The notes beneath the pieces are model-generated. The model was given only the letters and a program-made list of their open reading frames with translations. It was not told the origin of the DNA and made no database searches. Positions 49,108 to 57,888 of a DNA stretch of 63,130 nucleotides are shown piece by piece. The stretch is from Pseudomonadota bacterium. GTDB taxonomy: Bacteria; Desulfobacterota; Desulfobulbia; Desulfobulbales; SURF-16. The position numbers were made by a program, and so were the translations under genes. How positions within the stretch are numbered: the stretch's first letter is position 1; every line of letters starts with the position of its first letter. The stretch lies in contig JAHIVT010000003.1 of the NCBI GenBank assembly GCA_018816555.1, positions 1 through 63,130 on the forward strand, written 5' to 3'.

Positions 49108-51333
49108 TCAGTTGTAATTAATCAAACCTATTTTCCACATATTTTCTAAAAAAAGAGATTTCAGCATGTATCCTGTAACTTTTCGTGAAATCAAAGCAGG
49201 TGTAGGATTATAACCAAGAAACTGCTTTCGCAGTCGTTTCATCTCCTGGAAACCAACATCCTCAATTAGGCTTGATGTTTTTTGGGCACTATGAATGCGA
49301 AAAATCCCCATAAATTTCGGAAGTCTAGCAATTTTGGCGCCAGCTTCGATGAATCTGAGAAGAAGATCCCAATCCATTGCAAAATTATAAGACTCATCTA
49401 CCCTAGCCCCTACTTTCTCCCATATTCTTTTTCTCCAGAACATTGTTTCTTGAGGAACATAATCAACCCATTTCAGTATTTCATCGGAATGAGGCGCCAG
49501 AACCCAACGTCCGATTTCCATATTATTCTCATCTACGAGTATTCTATGGCCATAAACAACATCGATATCTGGATTTTTTGCAAAAAAATTAGCAACGTAT
49601 GCCAATGTCCCGGGAACAATCTGGTCGTCAGAATTTAACCATGCCATAATTTCACCATTTGAGACTGCAAACCCTTTATTTATCGCATGGGTCTGACCTC
49701 TGTCCGGTTCACTTACCCACCAGGTGAGATGGTCTGAAAATTTCCTAATAACTTCAACTGAGTTATCGGATGATCCACCATCTGCTATCAGGATCTCAAG
49801 TTTAGGATAGCCCTCATCAACTAGACTTTTTATGGTCCCTTCTAGGAAAGTGGCCTGATTGAAGGAAGGAATTACGACCGAGATACGAGGTGAATGTATG
49901 GGTAATTTAAAGGCAGAAATATTAGACTGCTTAAAATGCAATGGTTTTCGTTTCTTTAAATTCCCCAGTGTACCTAGAGAAGGACGGAAAAAAGGACATA
50001 ATTTCAAAAATCTTCGCTGAAACCCGAAAAAACAGGCGGATGGTAAAATCCGAATACAATTTCTAAAAGACATACTAGCAATAACTGCTCCCTGAAGCCT
50101 CTCAATTTCCTGATTTTTCTTATTCACAATTTCCTGCAGCTTATCAATTTCTTGATCTTTCTTGGTAATATGGCTAGCAACTTTTTCTGCGAAATCCTTA
50201 AGTTTTTCTTCATATAAAAAATCTTCCTTTGGTGCAGTGAAACATTTCAGACGAGTCGCACTTTCTCTTAAACAGGGGAGTTCACCGTAATGTTTCCCCC
50301 AGGAAAGCAAGGCTGCTCCCGCTGAGGCCTCGCGTTTCGCGTTAACCGTAGACATAAAAACGGTATCAAACCCTGACTGTGCCATCAAATTTGCTCTCAG
50401 TTGCGGACTTTGAAAAAGTTCTCCAGCAAGATAAATTGAATCACTCAGCCCAGCAGCGGCCAACTTGTCAATAATTTCCTGAAGATGAGCTAAAAGTAAT
50501 GATTGAAGGCTTGCGGCGATACATCCTTTTGAAAATTTGGACATTTTATCACGGAAATCAGAAAAAAGTGTCTCATTTATCAAAAGTAGTGGTGACAGCA
50601 TTTCTGCCTGTGAGACATTCCACTTGATACCGGACGAAAGTTCACCAAAATCATTGACAAAAATATCATACAAAATATCGATGCACCGAGAATTAGGTTC
50701 GCTACCTGCTGCTAGTAACTCGACCTGAGGTCTTGCATTATAGGGATTGAGGTCAATCATCAAACTTACCGCGTTCCAAAAAGAAGAGAAACAGCAATGT
50801 GTTCCTTGATGAAAAAGCTCTAAGGCTTGGAGAGAACATCCTTTGCCCAAAAAAACTCCACCAAAAAACGGAGAATTCCACGTGGGCTGGTCATATACGA
50901 GTATAATACTGCCTTTTGTCTTTCCACTCGTAAAATATGAAAAGGCTGCGAGAGATTCAGGATACCCCCACCACTCATGGGGTAATGGAATTGACTGCAC
51001 AAAAGCCTGAAAAATGTCAGGGGAAAACAGGTTCGCATCAAAATTTTGAAAATGGTGGGTTACAGTATGAAACTGGCTTCTAATCTTACCTAACTGTTCC
51101 TCATTAGAAGATATAGTGTTTTTAAAAGGCCAAGCACAAGCAGAAAAATCATTTATAGACAGCTTGTCAATTAAGGGTTTCGGTGATCTGCCGTCGCTCT
51201 TTTTGCCAGTCAAATCTCCTAAGTGGTAAGAGATGATCTCTCTCCCGTCACGGGAAAGAATTGATATATTGGTATTCTGGCACCCGTCATAGAATACGCC
51301 TAAAATACTATCGCTATCTGATGAACACTGCAT
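49108..51333 (-). CDS. NodU-like domain fused to a GT2 glycosyltransferase
   Basis: A 741-residue two-part protein. Residues about 1-365 resemble the N-terminal ASKHA domain of NodU/CmcH carbamoyltransferases (GVFYDGCQNTNISIL near the start, IYLAGELFQSPQLRANLM and ASAGAALLSWGK near 320-355). A coiled coil follows (about 375-420, KKDQEIDKLQEIVNKKNQEIERLQ in parts). The rest is a GT2 (from about 480) with VVIPSFNQATFLEG, IADGGSSDNS and WLNSDDQ. The NodU C-terminal domain is missing, and the family HHxxHA metal motif seems replaced by HEWWGYPES. The first part may thus be regulatory or binding rather than catalytic. No frameshift is visible, so the fusion looks genuine. Confidence 0.72.
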   Translation of the reverse strand: MQCSSDSDSILGVFYDGCQNTNISILSRDGREIISYHLGDLTGKKSDGRSPKPLIDKLSINDFSACAWPFKNTISSNEEQLGKIRSQFHTVTHHFQNFDANLFSPDIFQAFVQSIPLPHEWWGYPESLAAFSYFTSGKTKGSIILVYDQPTWNSPFFGGVFLGKGCSLQALELFHQGTHCCFSSFWNAVSLMIDLNPYNARPQVELLAAGSEPNSRCIDILYDIFVNDFGELSSGIKWNVSQAEMLSPLLLINETLFSDFRDKMSKFSKGCIAASLQSLLLAHLQEIIDKLAAAGLSDSIYLAGELFQSPQLRANLMAQSGFDTVFMSTVNAKREASAGAALLSWGKHYGELPCLRESATRLKCFTAPKEDFLYEEKLKDFAEKVASHITKKDQEIDKLQEIVNKKNQEIERLQGAVIASMSFRNCIRILPSACFFGFQRRFLKLCPFFRPSLGTLGNLKKRKPLHFKQSNISAFKLPIHSPRISVVIPSFNQATFLEGTIKSLVDEGYPKLEILIADGGSSDNSVEVIRKFSDHLTWWVSEPDRGQTHAINKGFAVSNGEIMAWLNSDDQIVPGTLAYVANFFAKNPDIDVVYGHRILVDENNMEIGRWVLAPHSDEILKWVDYVPQETMFWRKRIWEKVGARVDESYNFAMDWDLLLRFIEAGAKIARLPKFMGIFRIHSAQKTSSLIEDVGFQEMKRLRKQFLGYNPTPALISRKVTGYMLKSLFLENMWKIGLINYN

Positions 51334-51346
51334 AAATATTAACCAA

Positions 51347-52372
51347 CTAACAGCTTTTATTTAACGAAACAGATTCAATGCAATCATGCCGTGTGGCAGC
51401 ATAGAATAAGAAACCTGTGAGACTAAATACGATAAAGGCGACATGGAAAACACTTAAAATCTCTCCTCCATTGGTGGAACCAAATATCGAAAACAATGAT
51501 TCAGCAAAAACTTCACCGGAACCTAATCCCCCCGGCGTCAAAGGTAACGCATTGAGAATCAGTGACACCGGGGCGAGAAAGAAATAATCAACTACATTAA
51601 GGCGGTATTCCCCTGCAGCTCTTCCGATAAAATACATCCCCAAAATTAAAGGAATCTGGCCGAGAAGTGAAACAAAAACAGCTTTGAATATCACATGTTT
51701 TTTTTCTCTGAAAAGAGCAAGGGCGGCAAATAACTTTTCGATAAAATGCCCACCAGGTATTCTTGCAATTACCCAGTTCATAAGTTTGGATAGTTTGGAT
51801 GATTTGATAAAACTGAAACAAAATGCAAAAAGAAAAATAAGAAGAGAAATTGCCAGGAAACACCATAAAGACCACAAATCGTTTTCCTGACCGCTTCTTG
51901 CAAATGATTGAATACCGAACACCAAGACCGCACTGGCGGCGATAGCAGCGGTAAGTAAAAGGGTAAACAGACCTAGAACACGATCCAGAACAATGCTCAT
52001 TGCCGCAGCTGTTTTATTATTACTAACCGATTTCACGATATAATATACCTTAACCATATCACCACTGATAGACCCCGGAATAATCGTGCTGAATGCATAA
52101 CCTATGAAGGTAAGGCGAGTAAGCATCATGATGCCAGGTCTTATATCAACAGCCTCCAGCAGAAGCTGCCAACGAAGAACAGAAAACACAACACTTATTA
52201 AAAAGAAAAATACCGCGACAGCGAACCAGGTAGAGGAAAGCATGTCGCATACTTTGGCAAAATTCAACATGTCAAAGTGAAGCATTACGGCAAAAATGCA
52301 ACAAATAACCAAAACACGCACAAGCATCCATAAAACACGACTCGTGAAACCTTTATCATTTTTCTTCATCAT
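51347..52372 (-). CDS. Flippase-like / LPG-synthase transmembrane domain protein
   Basis: A 341-residue membrane protein with about eight helices, of the lysylphosphatidylglycerol synthase TM-region family (UPF0104, AglD2). Motifs PGSISGDMVKVYYIVK and LPLTPGGLGSGEVFAESL are typical. Such proteins are often in glycan loci and have been proposed to move lipid-linked sugars, but their function is not settled. Twelve bases separate it from the NodU-GT2 gene. Confidence 0.82.
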   Translation of the reverse strand: MMKKNDKGFTSRVLWMLVRVLVICCIFAVMLHFDMLNFAKVCDMLSSTWFAVAVFFFLISVVFSVLRWQLLLEAVDIRPGIMMLTRLTFIGYAFSTIIPGSISGDMVKVYYIVKSVSNNKTAAAMSIVLDRVLGLFTLLLTAAIAASAVLVFGIQSFARSGQENDLWSLWCFLAISLLIFLFAFCFSFIKSSKLSKLMNWVIARIPGGHFIEKLFAALALFREKKHVIFKAVFVSLLGQIPLILGMYFIGRAAGEYRLNVVDYFFLAPVSLILNALPLTPGGLGSGEVFAESLFSIFGSTNGGEILSVFHVAFIVFSLTGFLFYAATRHDCIESVSLNKSC

Positions 52373-52395
52373 GTCATTTAACCACCAGCTTGTCT

Positions 52396-54303
52396 TTATC
52401 CAGGGAAATCGGTCAAAGCATCAAGTGAACGTAGCCATAGAATCAAGACAAGGAGAGAAAACAAAAGATATCCATAATCCTTTCTCTGCAAAAGATGATC
52501 CTGCCACAAATCCTGCACTGCTTGAGTATTTAGAACCCCTGAAGATAAGACACTTTTTGCAGAAAATGCATCTTCACACACCTCTCTCCATGATCCAACA
52601 AGCCAATAAGAGACTGGGGAGTTGAATCCCCTTTTGGGACGTCTTATGACAAAGGAAGGCAATATTTTTTCAGCTATGTTACGCAGGATAATCTTGCCCT
52701 TCAACTTCTTGAATTTCATATGAACAGGTAAACCAGTGCAGAATTCAACCAAGTGATGATCAAGAAAAGGACTGCGAACTTCAAGACCATGAGCCATACT
52801 CGCGCGATCGACTTTAACAAGAATATCATCAGGGAGCCAAGTCTTGTAATCCACATAAAGCGATCGGTCCAGCTCAGACAAGCCCTGAGATTCCTGGTAT
52901 GCTTTCCTGAACGGCGTTAAAGTACTTTCTGCCAGGAAAGCACTTGACATCCCTGTTAGCTGTTCCAGCCCCTGTGTATTTATTAAAGTTCTCCACCAAG
53001 CATGGGCATCACACTTATCAAGAGAGACGCCCCGCATGAACTGTTTCATTTTAAAAATTGTGCTCACCTTTCGCCGGCTGTCGGGAATACTCTCAACAAC
53101 TCTATGCAGGAGCTGCAATACCGGTTTAGGAATCTTTTGTATATATCCATGCAACTGGTCGGCTGCGTGAGTAACATAACCAGCAAGCAACTCATCACCA
53201 CCGTCCCCTGACAAAGCCACAGTGACATGATTTCTAGTCATTTTACTCAAAATATAGGTTGGAATCACAGAGGTGTCGGCAAATGGTTCATCCTGTCGGC
53301 TTATGATCTCTGCAAGGAGGTCTGGCTTCACACCGGCGACTATTTCATCATGATGCATACAACGAAGAAAACCGGCTACTTTTCTTGCCCACGGAGTTTC
53401 ATCGTAAGAAGATTCCTGAAACCCGATACTGAATGTACGCACAGTATCCAGATATTTACGCATATACGCCACAATGACACTTGAATCAAGTCCCCCGCTT
53501 AAAAATGCACCGAGAGGGACGTCACTTACCAGTCTTTTTTCTACAGCTCTGTCAAGCAGGTGGCCAAACTCTTCTTCCAGGTCAACGTCACTACGCCTAT
53601 TCGTTCTGTTTACAATCCATTTTTCTGCAAGATTCCAATAAGAATAAATACGGAAGGGCTCACCACGTTTCCATTTAAGAAAGGAACCTGGCGGCAATCG
53701 CTGAACGCCCTCAATAATTGCGGAATTCCCCAGAACGTAGCCAAAAGAAAGATAGCAGGCCATGGCTGTTTTATCCAATCTCTTAGAAACAAAGCCACTG
53801 GCCAACAGAGCGGTTAATTCAGAGGCAAAAACAATCGAATCATCAGTTAAAGATGCCCAGTACAGAGGTTTCTGACCGAGTCGGTCTCGGGCCAGAAATA
53901 ATGTCTCGTTCCGCTGATCCCAGACGGCAAAAGCAAACATGCCCTCAATACGATGGAGTACATCAATACCCCAATGCAAATAACCAAAAAGCAGTACTTC
54001 CGTATCAGAGACTGTTCTGAAATGATATCCCTCAACCTTAAGTTCCTTGCGCAACTGCCTAAAGTTAAAGATCTCACCATTGAATACGAGAGTCACCATA
54101 CCGGAAGGGTCAGTCATAGGTTGTTGGCCTGCCAGAAGATCCAAAACCTTAAGCCGACGATGAGTAAAACCAACCCCAAGAGATGTAAACTGCCCTTCCT
54201 CATCAGGTCCACGGTAGCGCAGTTTGCTTGCCATCCGGGCCAGGACAGAGGGAAGAACCTCTTTTCTATTATCCTGAAATACAATACCGCCAATACCGCA
54301 CAC
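52396..54303 (-). CDS. asnB: Asparagine synthase (glutamine-hydrolysing)-like amidotransferase
   Basis: A 635-residue class II amidotransferase. The GTG at 54303, preceded by GAGGG, is preferred over an upstream ATG because it leaves Cys2 (CGIGG) as the N-terminal nucleophile after Met removal. The glutaminase half has RGPDEEGQF and FNGEIFNF; the synthase half has LSGGLDSSV (PPi loop) and SGDGGDELLAGY. In a polysaccharide locus such enzymes often amidate a sugar or uronic acid instead of making free asparagine; this is inference from position. Confidence 0.88.
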   Translation of the reverse strand: MCGIGGIVFQDNRKEVLPSVLARMASKLRYRGPDEEGQFTSLGVGFTHRRLKVLDLLAGQQPMTDPSGMVTLVFNGEIFNFRQLRKELKVEGYHFRTVSDTEVLLFGYLHWGIDVLHRIEGMFAFAVWDQRNETLFLARDRLGQKPLYWASLTDDSIVFASELTALLASGFVSKRLDKTAMACYLSFGYVLGNSAIIEGVQRLPPGSFLKWKRGEPFRIYSYWNLAEKWIVNRTNRRSDVDLEEEFGHLLDRAVEKRLVSDVPLGAFLSGGLDSSVIVAYMRKYLDTVRTFSIGFQESSYDETPWARKVAGFLRCMHHDEIVAGVKPDLLAEIISRQDEPFADTSVIPTYILSKMTRNHVTVALSGDGGDELLAGYVTHAADQLHGYIQKIPKPVLQLLHRVVESIPDSRRKVSTIFKMKQFMRGVSLDKCDAHAWWRTLINTQGLEQLTGMSSAFLAESTLTPFRKAYQESQGLSELDRSLYVDYKTWLPDDILVKVDRASMAHGLEVRSPFLDHHLVEFCTGLPVHMKFKKLKGKIILRNIAEKILPSFVIRRPKRGFNSPVSYWLVGSWREVCEDAFSAKSVLSSGVLNTQAVQDLWQDHLLQRKDYGYLLFSLLVLILWLRSLDALTDFPG

Positions 54304-54313
54304 GCTTGGTCCC

Positions 54314-55063
54314 TCACTGTGTCCGGTTTGGGAGACGCTGAACAAGTGCCCAGATCGACTGCCCGAAAAGTCTGCGAGTCACAGGATTTAACAACCGGGA
54401 AACCGGTTGAACATAACGATCGAAAAAAAGAATCTGCTTGTTGATCATCGGCGTGGAAAGGTTGTCGGGACGCAGGAATTTCGTGTTAAGCCACCAACCC
54501 AAACCGCCAATAGGATTAAAATAAGACAACTTATGAATAATGAAATCCGTTTTCACGAGCAGGTTTTGAAGTGAAGATCGGTTATAACGCCTGACATGTC
54601 CGGCCAATTTATCCATGGGTCCATAAAGTGAATGATGGGCAGGCACGAGCAAAAAAAGATATCCTCCGGGTTTCAGACATTGATAAATATTTTGTAGAGC
54701 GTAAAGATCATTTTCTATATGTTCAAGCACATTCAGACACACAGCAGCATCGCAACTATCACTACCTATCCGTTCAACAAAACTGTTTCCAGCAACATCT
54801 TCCCTAAGAGGATGGATATTCGATGTCCATGATCTTGCCTCTTCAACAAATGTTGCTTCAATATCAACTGCGATGACATTATCAGCCTGTTTAGCAATCT
54901 CTCTGGTATACTGACCGTAGCCAAATCCTATTTCCAAAACTGTTCCATGTACAATAGGAAGGAGCAGGTCAAGAATCCACCTGTGATAATTCTCTGCATC
55001 TGGTAGAGCACTACTCATCGTTTCTTTACCTGCTGAAAATGCCATATCTTGCGGAGAAACCAT
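54314..55063 (-). CDS. SAM-dependent methyltransferase
   Basis: A class I methyltransferase of up to 249 residues. VLEIGFGYGQYTREIA is the SAM motif I, VIAVDIE motif II, and AAVCLNVLEHIENDLYALQ the following strand. The start is uncertain: ATG at 55063, or MSSALP at 55018, which has AGGT about ten bases upstream. The stop lies 10 bases before the asparagine-synthase-like gene. The target is unknown; glycan O-methylation is plausible. Confidence 0.82.
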   Translation of the reverse strand: MVSPQDMAFSAGKETMSSALPDAENYHRWILDLLLPIVHGTVLEIGFGYGQYTREIAKQADNVIAVDIEATFVEEARSWTSNIHPLREDVAGNSFVERIGSDSCDAAVCLNVLEHIENDLYALQNIYQCLKPGGYLFLLVPAHHSLYGPMDKLAGHVRRYNRSSLQNLLVKTDFIIHKLSYFNPIGGLGWWLNTKFLRPDNLSTPMINKQILFFDRYVQPVSRLLNPVTRRLFGQSIWALVQRLPNRTQ

Positions 55064-55198
55064 TTTATTTTACACTATTTATTAATTGTAATATGGGTCT
55101 ATAAGGTGGCGGAACGAAACATAACATGTCCTGTTTACAGAAATAATCGATTATATCCTGTTATTTGCTGATGCCTATTTCAATTTGATCCTGATCAG

Positions 55199-55966
55199 TT
55201 AATCAGATTCTTCAACTTTTTGCCATTGGCATAGAGCAAAGCATGTTGTGATTTTTCCGGAAAATGGAGCAAGCATTTTTTCTAAAATAAAAAGGCTGGG
55301 AGAATAAATCTTTTTAAATGATAAAGAAACACGAAAAATCAATGAATTAAGCACAAGAAGATAGGCGATATTTCCTGTATAAATCTCTTTTAGAACCCTA
55401 AATCTTGCTGAATTCGTCTTCTGCAAAGCACCAATATCAATTGCTTCTTCAGAATCAGTAAAAAGCGTGTCATGCCTGTACCAGAAACGACGTATCAGAT
55501 CAAAAAAAGAACCTCTGTGCGGCTCACCAAAACAAAAGAAACCGCCAGGTTTTAATATCCGACATATCTCCTTTGTGACGATTTCAAGGGACTGAGGCAC
55601 GTGGTGCAATCCACCAATGATTACAACACAGTCGAAGGTATTATCCTCAAAATCAGTCTGAAGAATCGATGAAGCAATTCCCCGGCATGATGGCCACCTC
55701 TGGGAAAATCGTGCCGCCGACTGAGGAGAAATATCCAATCCTGTAACATGTGCACCCTCTCCAAGAAGATAGGCTGTGGTCTGACCTGAACCACACATTG
55801 CTTCAAGAACATTCATACCCTTAAAATTTATCCCCGCGAAAAGTGGCGCATAAAGAAATTTCTGACGGTAAATCTGGCTGTACCGGTCATCATAGTGCGC
55901 CTCATAGTCACTTAAAATTTCATCAAAATGCTGATCCTGTGTCCTTTCAACAGCCATTACATTCAA
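55199..55966 (-). CDS. SAM-dependent methyltransferase
   Basis: A 255-residue class I methyltransferase with VLEAMCGSGQTTAYLL (motif I), VTGLDISP, and VVIIGGLHHVPQ (motif IV). The C-terminal third is rich in hydrophobic residues and may touch the membrane. It is flanked by gaps of about 130 and 50 bases. The acceptor is unknown. It is different in sequence from the other two methyltransferases in this locus. Confidence 0.82.
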   Translation of the reverse strand: MNVMAVERTQDQHFDEILSDYEAHYDDRYSQIYRQKFLYAPLFAGINFKGMNVLEAMCGSGQTTAYLLGEGAHVTGLDISPQSAARFSQRWPSCRGIASSILQTDFEDNTFDCVVIIGGLHHVPQSLEIVTKEICRILKPGGFFCFGEPHRGSFFDLIRRFWYRHDTLFTDSEEAIDIGALQKTNSARFRVLKEIYTGNIAYLLVLNSLIFRVSLSFKKIYSPSLFILEKMLAPFSGKITTCFALCQWQKVEESD

Positions 55967-56018
55967 ACCTTATTTTTTTATGTATATAGGTTGGCAAAAA
56001 ATAAATCTTTTTTTTGAC

Positions 56019-56927
56019 TCAACTGCCAGGGAATCTTACTTCGTTTCTGCTTGAAGAAATGCGTTCCATATGCGCCCGCCTCTGTTCTGCGATAAAACCA
56101 AGGCTCAGTATTATGACGGCCGTGAGAAAAAAAAGACTAGCGAGTAGAATCGGCAGATTTAACGATGGAACAAAAAGACTCAGAACCACAGCAATCAAAC
56201 CAAACGCGCCCACAAAACCCGATGCCAGAAGAAAAAGCTTTATGGGGTTGAACATCAATATTGCCATAATAAGAATCTGAGCGGTTCTCAGCGTGTCACG
56301 AAAATAACGGACGTGGCTGCTACCGACACGCTCATGATATTTTATGGGCCGGTAGTCCACAAAATAGTTTGTCAGCATCGCTATCACTGTAATAGTCGTA
56401 GTAAATGAAAAACCACCACAGAGAACGGGCGCAAATTTCATTATCATTTCACGGCGCATCACCCTAAGCCCACTGTTTATGTCAGGGATATTCTGTCCAA
56501 CAGTAAATTCTGCCAATGCCTTAAATGCTATTCTGGATATCCTTTTAATAAATGAACCATGATAGAATTTCCCCTGCCTGGCACCAACAAGCATATCCAA
56601 GCCGCGCACATTCATTTCTTCAACCATGGAGGGCAGTTCATCAACCGGATATGTCCCATCTGCATCCGTTATTGCAACAATTGGAGAATCAGCGTTCGCT
56701 ATGCCTGTAAGCAGAGCATTGCCGTATCCAATATTTCTTGGATGACGCAAAACAGTGGCACCTGCACGTTCTGCCTGCTCCCCAGTATTATCTGATGAAC
56801 CGTCATCGACAACAATAATCCCACAGGTAATGGGTGTATTTTCAAAGGAGGTTCGAATCTTTCTGATTGTGTCCCCTATGGCCCCGGCTTCATTATAGGC
56901 GGGCATGACAACAGTTACTTGAGCCAT
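56019..56927 (-). CDS. Membrane-bound GT2 of the DPM1/GtrB type
   Basis: A 302-residue enzyme: a GT2 domain (VTVVMPAYNEAGAIGDTI, IIVVDDGSSDNTGE, ITDADGTYP) followed by two C-terminal membrane helices (about residues 230-255 and 262-285). This is the layout of polyprenyl-phosphate sugar synthases (GtrB, DPM1), which load a sugar onto undecaprenyl phosphate. The acceptor sugar is then used by a membrane glycosyltransferase such as the 713-residue protein encoded at 57889-60030. Confidence 0.87.
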   Translation of the reverse strand: MAQVTVVMPAYNEAGAIGDTIRKIRTSFENTPITCGIIVVDDGSSDNTGEQAERAGATVLRHPRNIGYGNALLTGIANADSPIVAITDADGTYPVDELPSMVEEMNVRGLDMLVGARQGKFYHGSFIKRISRIAFKALAEFTVGQNIPDINSGLRVMRREMIMKFAPVLCGGFSFTTTITVIAMLTNYFVDYRPIKYHERVGSSHVRYFRDTLRTAQILIMAILMFNPIKLFLLASGFVGAFGLIAVVLSLFVPSLNLPILLASLFFLTAVIILSLGFIAEQRRAHMERISSSRNEVRFPGS

Positions 56928-57043
56928 TATCCTTTCCCTTGAGTAAACTCATAACATATTAAAAATTATTAATCTCAAACAAAACAATAGCATCCGTAGT
57001 GAGGGTTCAACTAGCAGTAGGGAAATCGAGAATATAGTATTAA

Positions 57044-57853
57044 CTAAGGTTGTTTTGGCTTGATGCCTGTTGCCGACCAACTGTATCCATGCCGATGATA
57101 AAGCTTTATGTCAGCAAATCCACTCTCTTCCAAAAGGGCAACAACCTCCTGTCTACTATAATATTTAGCATAAGCAGGATTAAGTTGGTCATATATGGTA
57201 AGTATTTGATTTGATACGCTGAGTCGGTCCAGATGAGAGAGCATATAATTTTTCATTGGTAATGGGATGATTTTACATGCTGAAATATAAGCAAAAAGAA
57301 TTGGATACATAATCCAGCATAACGCTACTAAAAAATAGTGCGGAAGTTTTGTTGTAAGCATGCGAAGTGGTTGGAACACTGCAAGATAAAGCCTATTACC
57401 CTCTTTTCCATATAACCAGACCGCAATTTTACCGCCTGGACGTAATGCTTGGAAAGCCGCATCGACTACCGGACGGGGCTCAGGTATATGATGCAATACC
57501 CCGGCCGAAAAAATAAAATCCAGATCTTCAAAGGGAATATTCTCCCCTGTAACATTCAAACAAGTTACTCTATCTTGTCGATTTGCAACATTCTTTTTTA
57601 AAACATTAAAGGCATTGGAAGGTTCAATTGCGACAACATGTCGGCACCCTACATCTAAAAGCATATTCACTATGCGACCGGTACCACTCCCTATATCAGC
57701 GACTCGTAAATCTTTTAGTTCACTGGGTGGTATCAGTGAAGAGAAAAGATCCTGAAATAATTCTGATGATCCGTAATATCCTTCATTTTTTTGAAAATTG
57801 TTCCATTGATCACCAAAATCACTTATTGTCTTTTTTTTTAAAAGATCAGTCAT
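57044..57853 (-). CDS. SAM-dependent methyltransferase
   Basis: A 269-residue methyltransferase with VADIGSGTGRIVNMLL (motif I), VVAIEPS and FIFSAGVLHHIPEP. A hydrophobic stretch in the middle (about residues 165-190) could be a membrane association. It follows the large membrane protein gene after about 35 bases on the same strand. Acceptor unknown. Confidence 0.83.
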   Translation of the reverse strand: MTDLLKKKTISDFGDQWNNFQKNEGYYGSSELFQDLFSSLIPPSELKDLRVADIGSGTGRIVNMLLDVGCRHVVAIEPSNAFNVLKKNVANRQDRVTCLNVTGENIPFEDLDFIFSAGVLHHIPEPRPVVDAAFQALRPGGKIAVWLYGKEGNRLYLAVFQPLRMLTTKLPHYFLVALCWIMYPILFAYISACKIIPLPMKNYMLSHLDRLSVSNQILTIYDQLNPAYAKYYSRQEVVALLEESGFADIKLYHRHGYSWSATGIKPKQP

Positions 57854-57888
57854 TCACCATAACCTCATACCTCAACAAAATATTTTCT

